Assembly: GCA_020636135.1 (NCBI GenBank)
Contig: JACJYK010000001.1
Span: forward strand, 1,846,501 to 1,910,500
Source: Lewinellaceae bacterium
Lineage (GTDB): Bacteria > Bacteroidota > Bacteroidia > Chitinophagales > Saprospiraceae
Direction: 5' to 3'
Length of the DNA: 64,000 bases
Shown here: positions 1 through 10,361 of the stretch, in pieces
Layout: each line of letters starts with the position of its first letter
Position numbering within the stretch: the first letter of the stretch is position 1
Position numbers and translations under genes: made by a program
Notes under the pieces: generated by a model
Seen by the model: only the letters and a program-made list of their open reading frames with translations
Database searches by the model: none
Told to the model about the DNA's origin: nothing

Positions 1-3000
1 GTTACCCATGTTTATCTGCAACAATATTATCATGGGATACCTGTTTTTAACGGGGTTATCAATGCAGCAGTTCGAGGAGGCGAGGTAGTCCATTTCAATT
101 CGACCTATGTGAAAGGGATGGAGCAGAGGGCAACTACCGACATGCGGATGATGACGGTCGCACAGGCTATGACTTATGCGGCAAACCATGTCCAGATGCA
201 GCTTCCTTCCAATATGGGAACTGCTGAAATTACCTACAATGGCAATGGACTTCCGGTCAAATATTTATATGCTCCGGTACACGAAAATGAAGAACGACCT
301 GCCGTAAACCTGTTTTGGTACCAGGATCCACAGAATGCCAAACAGGTTTATTTATGTTGGGAGGTGATTCTGGATGACCAGCCCAATCAAAACATTTGGC
401 ACATCATGGTTGACGCTCACGACGGAACCATACTTGGTCAGTACGATGCCGTGATCAAGTGTTTTTCCGATGATGAACTGGGTATCCATGGAAACGAATC
501 GGTACACACAACTCAGTCAACTCGAGTCAGTGCTCATGCGGACAATCGTACCAGCATTTTAGGCATAAACATGCCAGTGATGAGTGCTACCTACAATGTT
601 TATGATGCACCGATTGAGTCTCCGAACTTTGGGAGTCGCAGCCTGGTCATGGATCCCTGGGACCGCAATGGGATGGGCAATCCGGCCGGGACGCTGATGT
701 GGCATAACGATGGAACCAACATTTATACCTATACCCGGGGAAATAATGTTTATGCATACGAAGATACGTTGAACACGAATCCTGGATTACCTGCTACCGG
801 TGTTTCGAACGGTCATTATTCTCCGGATGGAGGGATGACCTTTAATTTTGCTTTTCCGTTGAATCTGGCTAATCATCCCCGGACCAATGTGGATCCGGCT
901 ATCACCAATCTTTTTTTCTGGAATAACCTGAATCACGATATTTTTTATCAATATGGTTTTGATGAACAGGCAGGTAACTTCCAGATAGATAACCTTGGTC
1001 GTGGAGGATCAGGTAACGATGCCGTGCGTGCTGAGGCCATGGATGGCTTTATCTCTCCGGGATCCAGGAACAATGCGAATTTCTTTACTCCGGACGATGG
1101 TCTGCCCCCCAGGATGCAAATGTTTGTATGGAACGTGCCACCTCCACCTTTGTTTACTATTTCCAGTCCTGCAAGCATAGCCGGAGATTATAAGGTGGTA
1201 GAAAGTGGTTTTAGCCCCAATAATAAACTGGCTAATGTTGGTCCTGTTTCAGGAGCGATCTATTACATAGGAGGAGAAGGATGTTCAGCCATGGATTATC
1301 CGGTTGCGCTGTCTGGGAAGATAGCCCTTATTGACCGGGGAACTTGTGCCTTTACGGTTAAAGTAAAATTTGCTCAGGATGCCGGAGCTATTGCGGCCAT
1401 TGTGGTTAATAATAATACTGGACTCCCAACAACGATGGGAGGCAATGATCCTTCGATCACCATTCCTGCCTTTATGATCAGTATGGCCGATGGGAGTCTT
1501 ATCAAGGCTCAAACCAACGGTACCGTAATGGCTTCAATGTCTCAGCCTGCTGGATTAGCTTTTAATCTGGGAGATTTGGACAATGGTGTTATCACCCATG
1601 AATACGGACACGGCATTTCCAACCGTCTGACCGGTGGCCCATTGAATTCCGGGTGTTTGGTTGTGAATGAGCAAATGGGGGAAGGATGGAGCGACTATTT
1701 TGCACTGATGTTAACGACAGACTGGACTATGGCCGCAGCCAACGATCGGCGACCCATAGGAACGTATGCACTGAATGAACAACCCGATGGTTTTGGAATC
1801 AGACCTTTTCCGTATTCCTATGACCTGTCCATCAATCCGGTAACTTATGCCGATCTGCCAAATGCCGCTTTATTGTCACTACCGCATGGCATAGGCACCG
1901 TATGGGCCAGCATGCTTTGGGACATGACCTGGAACATCATCAATATGCAGGGCGCAGATCCGGACATGTATCATGGTGTTGGAGGGAACAACATCGCATT
2001 GCAGTTGGTCATAGATGGACTAAAATTACAAACTTGTAATCCTGGATTCGTCGATGGCCGGGATGCCATCCTGCTGGCGGATCAGCTGCGCTATGGAGGA
2101 GCTCATACCTGTGCCATTTGGGATGCATTTGCCCGCCGGGGGTTAGGCTATAGCGCTTCTCAGGGAAGCCCCAATGACCGGAATGATGGCGTGCCTGCTT
2201 ATGATGTCCTGCCTACAACTGTACAGAAAACCATATCGCCGGATACGGCTACAGAAGGTGATGTGGTGAACATTCATCTGGATGTTACTTGTGGTTGTGT
2301 TCCTGGAACGGTGACCGTGCAGGAGGATCTGGGCAATAAACTGAGTCATGTGAGCGGAGGATCTGCCTCCGGGAACCTGGTTTCATTTCCTCCATTGGTA
2401 TGCGATGTGCCATTGAGTGTTACCTCCTACGACATACAGGCCAGAGTAAATTCATGCACTTATTCTGCTGTTATTGATACGCTGTTTGATGAAGACTTTG
2501 ATGCAATGCCGTTTCAAATTCAGTCTGATTATTTGAGCGGATCATTAAACTGGAATGTTATCGGCACCCAATACCATAGTCCACCTAATTCTGCATATGC
2601 TTTAGATTTTCCTTCTCCTTCCGATAACGCAATCCTGAACGCGTCACCCATTTTATTGGACCAGGCCGCAGAACTTTCATTTTACCATCGATTCGAAACA
2701 GAGGATGAATGGGATGGCGGTGTAGTTGAAATTTCCACCGACAATGGCACAACCTGGACCGATCTGGAATCATTGTTTACTCAAAATGGATATACCGGCA
2801 GACTGCAAACATTTGGTCGAAACGGATTTGAAGGATCAAGCGATGTAGCGTTCGGTATAGCTGGCTTCGTGGAAAGTAAAGTGGACCTCACTCCGTTTAC
2901 AGGGCAGTCGGTGTTCATTCGTTTTCGCTTTATGACAGACCCGGCTACCGGAGGTGCCGGTCTAAATGGGTGGTACATTGATGATATTATGATAACCTCG

Positions 3001-6000
3001 AGCAATAGGGAAGCTGCAACAGCACGTGTACTGGATAGCGGAGGTGGTATCCTTGATGAGCAAACCTGTACGATAGCCATCAATCAAAATACAGTCGTTG
3101 ATTTAACCTGTCATGATTTGGTCAATGTATCCTTGTCCTCAACCTGTGAACGACTCATCTCTCCGGAAGAATTGGCCACTACGATTTGCTCATCACTGTC
3201 AGATCGTTTCATAGTACAGATTGATTATCCCGAAACAACTCACCAGTTCGATCCTGCTAATATGGTTGATGTCTCCCATGTGGGACGAACACTTACCTAT
3301 AATGTTTTTGACTCGGAAAATGGAAACCGGTGCTGGGGTAAAATCAAAGTTGAAGATAAAATACCTCCCCAGATCCTTTGTCAGAACACAACCGTATCCT
3401 GTTTTAACCTCGACGAACTCGTTGATGCCGTTTCAATTGATAACTGCGATGAATACCCCACACAAATTGATATACTCGAAAAGCAGTGGACAGACCTGGG
3501 TTGTGACGACCGGGATCTCATCGGTTATCTGGCAAGAAAAGTACGTGCCACGGACGTATGGGGTAACTTCAAAGAATGCCGTGATACGCTCTTTGTTCGC
3601 AAGGAGACCATAGACAGCCTGGTCTGTGGACCGGACACCCTGATCGAGTGTACGACCGAAGTGGTTCGAAACAATAAAACCGTAGAGTTATTATGGAATA
3701 GCGGGAAGAACGGCGATACCTACCTGGACGGTCAGGGGTACGCCCATCCGTGGCCAACAAAAGGTGATGGCTATTTTCCGGCACCCTATCTTAAAAGCAC
3801 ACAGCCGGGCCAGTTGCCAGGCTACTTGTTACCTAATCGCACGGACGCCGGACCGGACTTTGCCAATTCCGGTAAATGCCAGATTGTGTTCGATTACGAG
3901 GATCACATTGTGCCGACCTGTGGCCGCTCCTATAAGATCCGCCGTACCTGGCACATTTACGACTGGTGTGGTAAGCAGGATACGACCTGCGTACAATGGT
4001 TTAAGATTACCGATACGCAAGCGCCGGTGATCGCCAGTGAATTCCTGTATACCCGGGAACAGTCATGTGCAACCTTGCCAAACAGTGCAATGGAAGAAGC
4101 TAACCGGCTGGGCTCATTGTTGGCATGCACGGCCCTGGAAGCCGAGGTAGATCCCCATGACTGCAAGGCCGGCTTAAGCCTTCCCGATCCGCGGGCATGG
4201 GTTGAGAAAGATTGTGACGATGTCCTGGATGTTTATTACGAGATCGAATATGTTGATCCGACCCACCCTGGAAAGGTGTTGCTGGAATCGGGAACCATTG
4301 CCGAAGGAGGTACCGCTCATGTATACCTGCCTGCCGGCTGGCACAACGTAGTATACCACGTGAGGGACCGGTGCTGGAACGAAACTTTGTTGCTGCAGGG
4401 CATCAGCGTCTATGACAATACACCCCCAACACCGGTGTGTGACGAGATCACGCAGGTGACGCTGGACCCGGAAAAATGCTGGGCAAGGATTTATGCCAAA
4501 GACCTGGATGATGGCAGCCACGACAACTGTTGCGATAAACTGCACTTTGCAGTTGCGAACATGGACAGTGTGATTTACTGGCGGGAATACTGGCAAGACT
4601 TTTTTGCATCTTGTTTTGGCAGCGAAGTCTACCAGGCAAACCTGGATGATTTGAATACTGTAATCGAAGAATGGATCAATGTATTTGTGTTTGACGATTA
4701 CATCGATGTGACAGAATGTGGCCGGGAACAACTGGTATTGCGGGTTTATGAAGCTTGTAATTTACCCGAATACGATCCACATACGTTCTTTGGCGGCGAA
4801 CATGAGTGGTATTGGTACAATCACAGTTTGTTGTTTATACCGTATTATCTGTGGCGATTGGATGATTACATCAACGATAGAGATCCACGATTGAATTTTG
4901 TATGTGCGGATATCAATGGTACGGATGAGATAAGGGTTGACGATCCTGTGTTCTATACACTTTATATTGACCGGCATTTTGGTAGCATGCCGGAGTTCAC
5001 CAGAGATGGATATTTCGGATGCACGGACGCAAGCCTTGAATCCAATTCATTGCTTGAGAATATCTTTACCCGGTTGAGCAAATTACATACAGCATCACCC
5101 ATATCCCTATGTCAATGGGGACCAATTAGCCAGGAGACAAAGGCAGACTGGGAGCAGCGGGTACTGATACCCTACCGCACGGAAGCGGAGATTACTAAAA
5201 AGTTGAATCTGACCGGCTTGTACTATACGCCTGTTCGCTACAACGACTGCATGATCGAAGTGCGTAAGGACGATAAGACACCACCGGTGGTGGTTGCTCC
5301 TGAGGATGTGACGGTTTACTGTGACGGTGTTCCCTACTGGTGGGAGCTGACGAAGCCTTATGCCGGAGGCACCAAAACCGCCACGGTGAAAGGGCATGGA
5401 GCCTCCTTTACACATGATGTATGTGAAGGAGAAGATGCATTGTCTACTTATTGTGCAGATCCTTACATCTACCCAGTAGGATGGAACACTTCAGGTGCTC
5501 CGGTAGAAGTAACGACGGTTTGCTGCGTGGAGATTCCCTGGGATGGCGGAGACTTCGGCTACTACGGTGGCTCGGTCTGCGGTGAGTCTAATTATGCCGG
5601 CGGCGTGAACTGCGATGAATACAGCTACTGGTACCACGATCACAACTGGCAGCCGATCTACTGCAGATTGTGGCTAATGCTGGATAAATACGACAACCCG
5701 GATGGTGGACACCCGAACCCGCAAAGCTACTTCGATGAGACGGCGGAAGACTGGGTGATCTCGGACAACTGCTGGGCTCCGGAAACGGAAGTGGAATACA
5801 GTGGAAGCCTGAACGAATGTGGGGTAGGGACGTTGACCAAGACGGTGACAGCTACCGACAAATGTGGTAACACGGCACACGACACACAGACGCTGTATGT
5901 CAAACCACGCTCCGACTTTGAAGTGATCTTCCCTGAGGATGTGGTGGTGAACTGTACCGACCCGGGCAGCCTGGCGGCAGACCGCACGGGAGCGGGTTAT

Positions 6001-7212
6001 CCGGAGATCAGCGACGACGACTGTGAGCTGATCGGGGTGACGTACTCGGATGAGCGTTACGATGTGACGGAAGGCTGCTACAAGATCTTAAGGACGTGGA
6101 AGCTGATCGACTGGTGTGTTTATTCACCGGATCTGCACAGCCGCTATCCGGATGTGATCGTCGACGACCGGTTGGTAGCGAGTGACAGCAGATGCTGCAT
6201 CCACCGGAATCTGAAGGATGACGGTGATGGTTACATGACCTATCTGCAGGTGATCAAGGTGATCGACGACGAAGCACCGGTGATTGTCTGCAATGCGCTG
6301 GAAGAGACCTGCATCCTGGACAACAACTGCGATGCAGCGACAGTCCGCTACGAGTTGCTGGCTTCAGGCACAGACAACTGTGCTGCAGCGGATGAGATCC
6401 AGTACCGCTATACGGTATTGGCGGAGGAGACCACGCCGGTAGCCTATGGACAAGGCCATGAATTAACAGCAGAACTGGCGGTAGGTACCTATGGTGTCTG
6501 GCTGGTAGGTAAAGACCGTTGTGGGAACGAGGACAGTTGCTACACAACCTTTACGATAAGAGATTGCAAGAACCCAACGCCTTATTGTTACCATGGCATC
6601 GCCACGGTGGTGATGAGTCCATCGGGCGAAGTGGAGATCTGGGCTACGGACTTTGATGCGGGCAGCTACGACAACTGTACGACAGCCGATAACCTGATCC
6701 TGAGCTTTACGGAAGACGGCGAGACCCCAAGCATCACGTTCACCTGTGCAGACATCCCGGATGGACGTTCCCAGGAGATCGAGGTGGAGATCTGGGTCAT
6801 CGACGAGGCCGGTAACAAAGACTTCTGTACGACGACGTTGCTGCTACAGGATAACAGTGGCAATGTCTGCCAGGACAGTAGTCCGTTGACGGAGTCGGGA
6901 TCCGGAGTAGCATCACCAGGACAAAAGGTAAAGGGAGAAGGGATAAGGACCCCAGAACTCTATCAGAACACGCCGAACCCATTCAGTGGGGAGACGAAGA
7001 TCGGCTTCTGGCTGCCGGAAAGCATGACAGCAACCCTGAGGGTAATGGATGTGACGGGCAAGGAGCTGTACCGGGTGACAGGTAGTTATTCAGGAGGAAA
7101 TCATTTGATTACCCTGGAGGCTGGTAGCATTCCGGAAGTGAAAGGTGTGTTATTTTACCAACTTGAAACCGAAAAAGGTGTGTTGAATAAGCGTATGGTC
7201 CGGGTTAACTAA
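1..7212 (+). CDS. Secreted M36 fungalysin-like metallopeptidase with T9SS sorting domain (5' partial)
   Basis: The frame is open from base 1. The first codons (VTHVYLQQYYHGIPVFNGV) align with residues about 62-80 of the paralogue at 27311, so the signal peptide lies upstream of the window and the ATG at 109 is internal. Order by window codon: fungalysin/thermolysin propeptide (1-150); M36 catalytic domain (about 200-730) with zinc motif HEYGH at 533-537 and third ligand E561 in GEGWSD; a protease-associated insert at about 384-500; a DUF11-like strand domain; a jelly-roll/MAM-like domain (825-1005, ending NGWYIDDI); a long Cys-rich module shared with the genes at 17684 and 27311; and a T9SS C-terminal domain from about 2319 (ELYQNTPNPFSGETKI). 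Predicted role: extracellular or cell-surface endopeptidase. The active-site residues look intact. A terminator follows. Family and export route are firm; the substrate is unknown. Confidence 0.93.
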   Translation, partial: VTHVYLQQYYHGIPVFNGVINAAVRGGEVVHFNSTYVKGMEQRATTDMRMMTVAQAMTYAANHVQMQLPSNMGTAEITYNGNGLPVKYLYAPVHENEERPAVNLFWYQDPQNAKQVYLCWEVILDDQPNQNIWHIMVDAHDGTILGQYDAVIKCFSDDELGIHGNESVHTTQSTRVSAHADNRTSILGINMPVMSATYNVYDAPIESPNFGSRSLVMDPWDRNGMGNPAGTLMWHNDGTNIYTYTRGNNVYAYEDTLNTNPGLPATGVSNGHYSPDGGMTFNFAFPLNLANHPRTNVDPAITNLFFWNNLNHDIFYQYGFDEQAGNFQIDNLGRGGSGNDAVRAEAMDGFISPGSRNNANFFTPDDGLPPRMQMFVWNVPPPPLFTISSPASIAGDYKVVESGFSPNNKLANVGPVSGAIYYIGGEGCSAMDYPVALSGKIALIDRGTCAFTVKVKFAQDAGAIAAIVVNNNTGLPTTMGGNDPSITIPAFMISMADGSLIKAQTNGTVMASMSQPAGLAFNLGDLDNGVITHEYGHGISNRLTGGPLNSGCLVVNEQMGEGWSDYFALMLTTDWTMAAANDRRPIGTYALNEQPDGFGIRPFPYSYDLSINPVTYADLPNAALLSLPHGIGTVWASMLWDMTWNIINMQGADPDMYHGVGGNNIALQLVIDGLKLQTCNPGFVDGRDAILLADQLRYGGAHTCAIWDAFARRGLGYSASQGSPNDRNDGVPAYDVLPTTVQKTISPDTATEGDVVNIHLDVTCGCVPGTVTVQEDLGNKLSHVSGGSASGNLVSFPPLVCDVPLSVTSYDIQARVNSCTYSAVIDTLFDEDFDAMPFQIQSDYLSGSLNWNVIGTQYHSPPNSAYALDFPSPSDNAILNASPILLDQAAELSFYHRFETEDEWDGGVVEISTDNGTTWTDLESLFTQNGYTGRLQTFGRNGFEGSSDVAFGIAGFVESKVDLTPFTGQSVFIRFRFMTDPATGGAGLNGWYIDDIMITSSNREAATARVLDSGGGILDEQTCTIAINQNTVVDLTCHDLVNVSLSSTCERLISPEELATTICSSLSDRFIVQIDYPETTHQFDPANMVDVSHVGRTLTYNVFDSENGNRCWGKIKVEDKIPPQILCQNTTVSCFNLDELVDAVSIDNCDEYPTQIDILEKQWTDLGCDDRDLIGYLARKVRATDVWGNFKECRDTLFVRKETIDSLVCGPDTLIECTTEVVRNNKTVELLWNSGKNGDTYLDGQGYAHPWPTKGDGYFPAPYLKSTQPGQLPGYLLPNRTDAGPDFANSGKCQIVFDYEDHIVPTCGRSYKIRRTWHIYDWCGKQDTTCVQWFKITDTQAPVIASEFLYTREQSCATLPNSAMEEANRLGSLLACTALEAEVDPHDCKAGLSLPDPRAWVEKDCDDVLDVYYEIEYVDPTHPGKVLLESGTIAEGGTAHVYLPAGWHNVVYHVRDRCWNETLLLQGISVYDNTPPTPVCDEITQVTLDPEKCWARIYAKDLDDGSHDNCCDKLHFAVANMDSVIYWREYWQDFFASCFGSEVYQANLDDLNTVIEEWINVFVFDDYIDVTECGREQLVLRVYEACNLPEYDPHTFFGGEHEWYWYNHSLLFIPYYLWRLDDYINDRDPRLNFVCADINGTDEIRVDDPVFYTLYIDRHFGSMPEFTRDGYFGCTDASLESNSLLENIFTRLSKLHTASPISLCQWGPISQETKADWEQRVLIPYRTEAEITKKLNLTGLYYTPVRYNDCMIEVRKDDKTPPVVVAPEDVTVYCDGVPYWWELTKPYAGGTKTATVKGHGASFTHDVCEGEDALSTYCADPYIYPVGWNTSGAPVEVTTVCCVEIPWDGGDFGYYGGSVCGESNYAGGVNCDEYSYWYHDHNWQPIYCRLWLMLDKYDNPDGGHPNPQSYFDETAEDWVISDNCWAPETEVEYSGSLNECGVGTLTKTVTATDKCGNTAHDTQTLYVKPRSDFEVIFPEDVVVNCTDPGSLAADRTGAGYPEISDDDCELIGVTYSDERYDVTEGCYKILRTWKLIDWCVYSPDLHSRYPDVIVDDRLVASDSRCCIHRNLKDDGDGYMTYLQVIKVIDDEAPVIVCNALEETCILDNNCDAATVRYELLASGTDNCAAADEIQYRYTVLAEETTPVAYGQGHELTAELAVGTYGVWLVGKDRCGNEDSCYTTFTIRDCKNPTPYCYHGIATVVMSPSGEVEIWATDFDAGSYDNCTTADNLILSFTEDGETPSITFTCADIPDGRSQEIEVEIWVIDEAGNKDFCTTTLLLQDNSGNVCQDSSPLTESGSGVASPGQKVKGEGIRTPELYQNTPNPFSGETKIGFWLPESMTATLRVMDVTGKELYRVTGSYSGGNHLITLEAGSIPEVKGVLFYQLETEKGVLNKRMVRVN
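5266..7212 (+). repeat. Near-identical C-terminal module, copy 1 of 3
   Basis: From about base 5266 (KDDKTPPVVVAPEDV) to the stop, the DNA is almost identical to 33242-35188 and very similar to 24550-26497, third codon positions included. Upstream of this point the same genes match clearly only at protein level. This is a dispersed coding repeat, not a mobile element. Confidence 0.85.
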
Positions 7213-7257
7213 TTAATTGATTTAGTAGCGGTTAGCATCACTGTATAAATAGAAAGG

Positions 7258-7303
7258 AGGATGTTGTCCTGTATGAATATGGTAGGGCAGCATCCTTTTT
7301 TTG
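7258..7303 (+). terminator. Rho-independent terminator
   Basis: AGGATGTTGTCCT (7258-7270) pairs with AGGGCAGCATCCT (7284-7296), with two G-U pairs, followed by a run of T. It lies 46 bases after the stop of the M36 gene. A clearly homologous hairpin follows the paralogue at 35245. Confidence 0.88.
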
Positions 7304-7410
7304 TTTCCAGTAATCGTAATGTGTGAGAATCTACAAGGCTATACCGATCTGACTTACCATTGCCGGGAATTTAATATTTTACATGGCATGAATGGCAACC
7401 TATCAATGTT

Positions 7411-8436
7411 TTGAGCAGTTCAGGCCAATTTCGGAGCAGTTGGAGCTACATACAAATTGACAGGCTGAATATTGTGCTGATCCTAATGGCACTGATATTG
7501 GCTTACATCATCCCGTTTCAACTATTCATCTTTGCATATGCGGTAATCGGTCCGCTACATTATTTAACGGAGATTAATTGGCTTCACCAGAAGGCCTATT
7601 TTATCGGTAACAGGAAATGGATTTTGGTTCCGATAGTTCTGGCTTTTCTGTTTGGATTACCGGAAATACTCTCACTGATTGATTTGAAGTCAATATCCTG
7701 GTTCAGGCCCGAATGGATAACGGCTAGTTATACCTGGATTAATGGGTGTATCTGGGTTGCACTATTGGCAGCTTTTGGTTGGGTGTTTTTGCCAAGAACC
7801 TCATGGAGAATAGTCCTGGTATTGACCGGACTTATTTCTGTTTTTTGGTTGAAAGCTTTTCCTGTTTATAATATCTGGATTGGATTATTGGTACCTACCT
7901 TAATCCATGTTTATTTTTTTACATTAATATTTATGGCCTATGGAGCCGTGAAAAATGCCAGCCGGATTGGGTTACTATCGTGTGTATTAATGATTGGTAT
8001 TCCAATTGGGATTTGGCTAATACCTGTGACGATAAATACTCAATTATTGGATTCAGTGAAGGCATTATATCTGCAGAATAATTTTCATGTTCTGAATGCA
8101 ACCATGGGTAAAGTGCTGGGTTATGCGGATGGAACAACCTTTTTTTTCTTTGAACCGGCTTATTACAAAATGCAGGTCTTCATTGCGTTTGCATACTTGT
8201 ATCATTACCTGAACTGGTTTTCAAAAACAGGCGTTATCGGTTGGCACCGAAGTCTGAATCAGCAGAAAGTGATTTATGTAGTATCCATCTGGATCCTGTT
8301 TCTGGGGTTGGTGGCTTACAATTACCAGTTGGCAGTAACTTTACTTTTAACCTTAAGCCTACTTCATGTATTTTTGGAATTCCCATTAAACTTCATATCA
8401 ATCCGTGGTTTGGTCCACGAACTAAAACGGTTGTGA
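7411..8436 (+). CDS. Polytopic membrane protein of unknown function
   Basis: 341 residues, dominated by about eight to nine hydrophobic segments. No in-frame ATG precedes residue 27, so TTG at 7411 is the likely start; an in-frame stop at 7372 limits any extension. Histidines and other polar residues sit within or beside membrane segments: GPLHYLTEINWLH, TLIHVYFF, LYHYLNWFSK and LLHVFLEFPLN. This spread of intramembrane His recalls membrane metal-binding families such as Brp/Blh, but I cannot assign it. Its TGA overlaps the ATG of the next gene (TGATG), so the two are probably translationally coupled and work together. The next gene is a GT-C glycosyltransferase, so a role in handling a lipid-linked sugar is possible but speculative. 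Confidence 0.75.
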   Translation: MSSSGQFRSSWSYIQIDRLNIVLILMALILAYIIPFQLFIFAYAVIGPLHYLTEINWLHQKAYFIGNRKWILVPIVLAFLFGLPEILSLIDLKSISWFRPEWITASYTWINGCIWVALLAAFGWVFLPRTSWRIVLVLTGLISVFWLKAFPVYNIWIGLLVPTLIHVYFFTLIFMAYGAVKNASRIGLLSCVLMIGIPIGIWLIPVTINTQLLDSVKALYLQNNFHVLNATMGKVLGYADGTTFFFFEPAYYKMQVFIAFAYLYHYLNWFSKTGVIGWHRSLNQQKVIYVVSIWILFLGLVAYNYQLAVTLLLTLSLLHVFLEFPLNFISIRGLVHELKRL

Positions 8437-10361
8437 TGATGCAGGAAAGATCAGATGCTGTTTTCCAGAATGAAAATAGGATCGATGTATGGATCGGGAT
8501 AGGAATAGGACTGATCTCCATGTTTGTTTTGGTGGGAGTGGTTAATAATCAGTTTGTTAATTGGGATGACCCTACTTACATCCTCAATAACTACTGGATT
8601 CAACATCTGTCCTTGAATACTGTATGGGAAATATTCAGCCACATGCAGGTCAATGGGTCCTACGTGCCATTGGTGCAATTATCCTGGGCCATAGATTATC
8701 TGATTTGGGGAGCAAATCCTTTTGGATTCCATTTAACCAATCTGCTGATTCATGGTGTCGTAGTCTATTTTGTGTACCATTTCACGTTGCGCTTACAGGG
8801 TAATCGTTTGATTGCTGGATTAGCTGCCCTGATTTGGGGAATCCATCCGATCAATGTTGAAGTGGTTGCCTGGATCTCTGCCCGCAAAGATTTGTTGTAC
8901 GCCGTATTTCTTCTTCCCGCGCTGATATCGTGGATACACTACGTCAATTCCCGGGAATCACGATACTATTGGCGATGTTTCGGCTTATTTATACTGGCAA
9001 TATTTTCCAAAGGCGTAGCGGTGATGCTTCCGCTTTTGCTTTTAATGTTAGATTATTATTTTGAGCGCCGGGATATCAAAAAATTGGTGCTTGAAAAACT
9101 GCCTTTTTTCGCGATGTCCCTGATCCTTGGCATTGTTGCTATCCTGGGACAGCCCATGGGGCCTGTTAAGCAGGCACTCGCTTCAATAAGTTTTTCTCAA
9201 AAGATCTACTTGTTCTTTTATCAGTTCGGTACCTATTTTCTACACCTGGTATTCCCTTTCAAATTATCTCCCTTTTATTCATTTACTGCTGATGCATCCG
9301 GTCAGCTTCCACTGAGTGTTTACATCATAGGAATTGGGACATTTCTCTCGCTTGCCGGATTGCTTTGGTTTATCAGGAGCCGGATATTCCAATTCGCATT
9401 GGCGTTTTTTGCACTTTGCATATTGCCCTATTTACAGATCATCCCCTTTGGGCAATCATTTATGGCTGATCGCTATATGTATATTGCCAGTATTTGTCTT
9501 ATCCTGCTTTTCATCATGTGGCTCGGGCATTTGCGAAATCGTTTGGTAAATGGGAAGTCAATTGTATCAGCCCTGTCCGTAGCGTTTATCTTATTTATGG
9601 CTATTCAGACCGTTCGTTTAATCCCAGTCTGGAATTCAGGGTATACACTTTGGAACCAGGTTATTCGTCAAAACCCAAAGGAGCTGGTAGGGTACATGAA
9701 TTTGTCTGATTGGTATTTACGTCAGGGACAAAGGCCGGATGCCTGGGTCGTGTATCAAAGGGCATTGGATGCCGGATTCAGAGATCCGGAATTGCTAAAT
9801 AATATTGGCTATTACCTGCAGCAGGAGCAGAAATATCAGGATGCAGATAATGCATACCGAGACGCCATCCTGCAGGATAGCTCGTACAGCATTGCCTATT
9901 TGAACCGCGGATTGAATTACATCGCTATGGGAGATACTGCCCAGGCGATCCGGTATTTAAACCGGTTTGCTGACCTGGATCCTCAAAATCCTCTGGCGTA
10001 TGTAAATCAGGGTGTATTGTATGAGAAATTGAAAGACTTTGATCTGGCAATCAAATCCTATTCTCATGCTTTGGAGCTGGACCCGAATAACGTTGTTTTT
10101 TTAAAATACCGGGCAGCTATCTATCAGAGGACCGGCGACTTTAACCGTTCGTGGACGGATCTGGAAAAAGCCTTGCGAATAAATCCTAAATATGCGGATG
10201 CATTGTATTGGCGTTCTAAATGTCAGGCTTTTTTTGGTGATTTCGAACAGGCTCGAAAGGACCTGACCGCAGCAAAAAATTATGGAGTAAAGGTCGACGA
10301 TAAGGAATTTGAATTATTATCTAAAATGGAGGAAGAAGCCAGAGTTAAGGAGCAGAACTAG
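8436..10361 (+). CDS. TMTC-like GT-C glycosyltransferase with C-terminal TPR repeats
   Basis: The frame is open further upstream, but ATGATG at 8436 overlaps the previous stop and gives a normal first membrane segment, so I start there (641 residues). The N-terminal ~400 residues form a multi-span GT-C fold. An acidic pair in the first outer loop (VNWDDPTYI, D44/D45) is the expected metal/catalytic site, and HPINVEVVAWISARKDLLY and FMADRYMYI resemble signatures of eukaryotic TMTC O-mannosyltransferases and their bacterial relatives. Residues about 425-620 hold several TPR units (for example AYVNQGVLYEKLKDFDLAI). Predicted role: transfer of a sugar from a polyprenyl-phosphate donor to a protein or glycan on the periplasmic side. 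Its last 4 bases overlap the convergent gene on the other strand. Acceptor and sugar are unknown. Confidence 0.82.
   Translation: MMQERSDAVFQNENRIDVWIGIGIGLISMFVLVGVVNNQFVNWDDPTYILNNYWIQHLSLNTVWEIFSHMQVNGSYVPLVQLSWAIDYLIWGANPFGFHLTNLLIHGVVVYFVYHFTLRLQGNRLIAGLAALIWGIHPINVEVVAWISARKDLLYAVFLLPALISWIHYVNSRESRYYWRCFGLFILAIFSKGVAVMLPLLLLMLDYYFERRDIKKLVLEKLPFFAMSLILGIVAILGQPMGPVKQALASISFSQKIYLFFYQFGTYFLHLVFPFKLSPFYSFTADASGQLPLSVYIIGIGTFLSLAGLLWFIRSRIFQFALAFFALCILPYLQIIPFGQSFMADRYMYIASICLILLFIMWLGHLRNRLVNGKSIVSALSVAFILFMAIQTVRLIPVWNSGYTLWNQVIRQNPKELVGYMNLSDWYLRQGQRPDAWVVYQRALDAGFRDPELLNNIGYYLQQEQKYQDADNAYRDAILQDSSYSIAYLNRGLNYIAMGDTAQAIRYLNRFADLDPQNPLAYVNQGVLYEKLKDFDLAIKSYSHALELDPNNVVFLKYRAAIYQRTGDFNRSWTDLEKALRINPKYADALYWRSKCQAFFGDFEQARKDLTAAKNYGVKVDDKEFELLSKMEEEARVKEQN

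Noticed and set aside
4174..4731. 185-residue ORF on the - strand
   Set aside because: Antisense shadow inside the M36 giant gene; similar shadows recur in the paralogues (23651-24016, 24113-24646) because the sense DNA is homologous.
8241..8435. N-terminal extension of the TMTC-like gene
   Set aside because: It overlaps 195 bases of the upstream membrane-protein gene, and the ATGATG at the shared stop gives a normal GT-C N-terminus.
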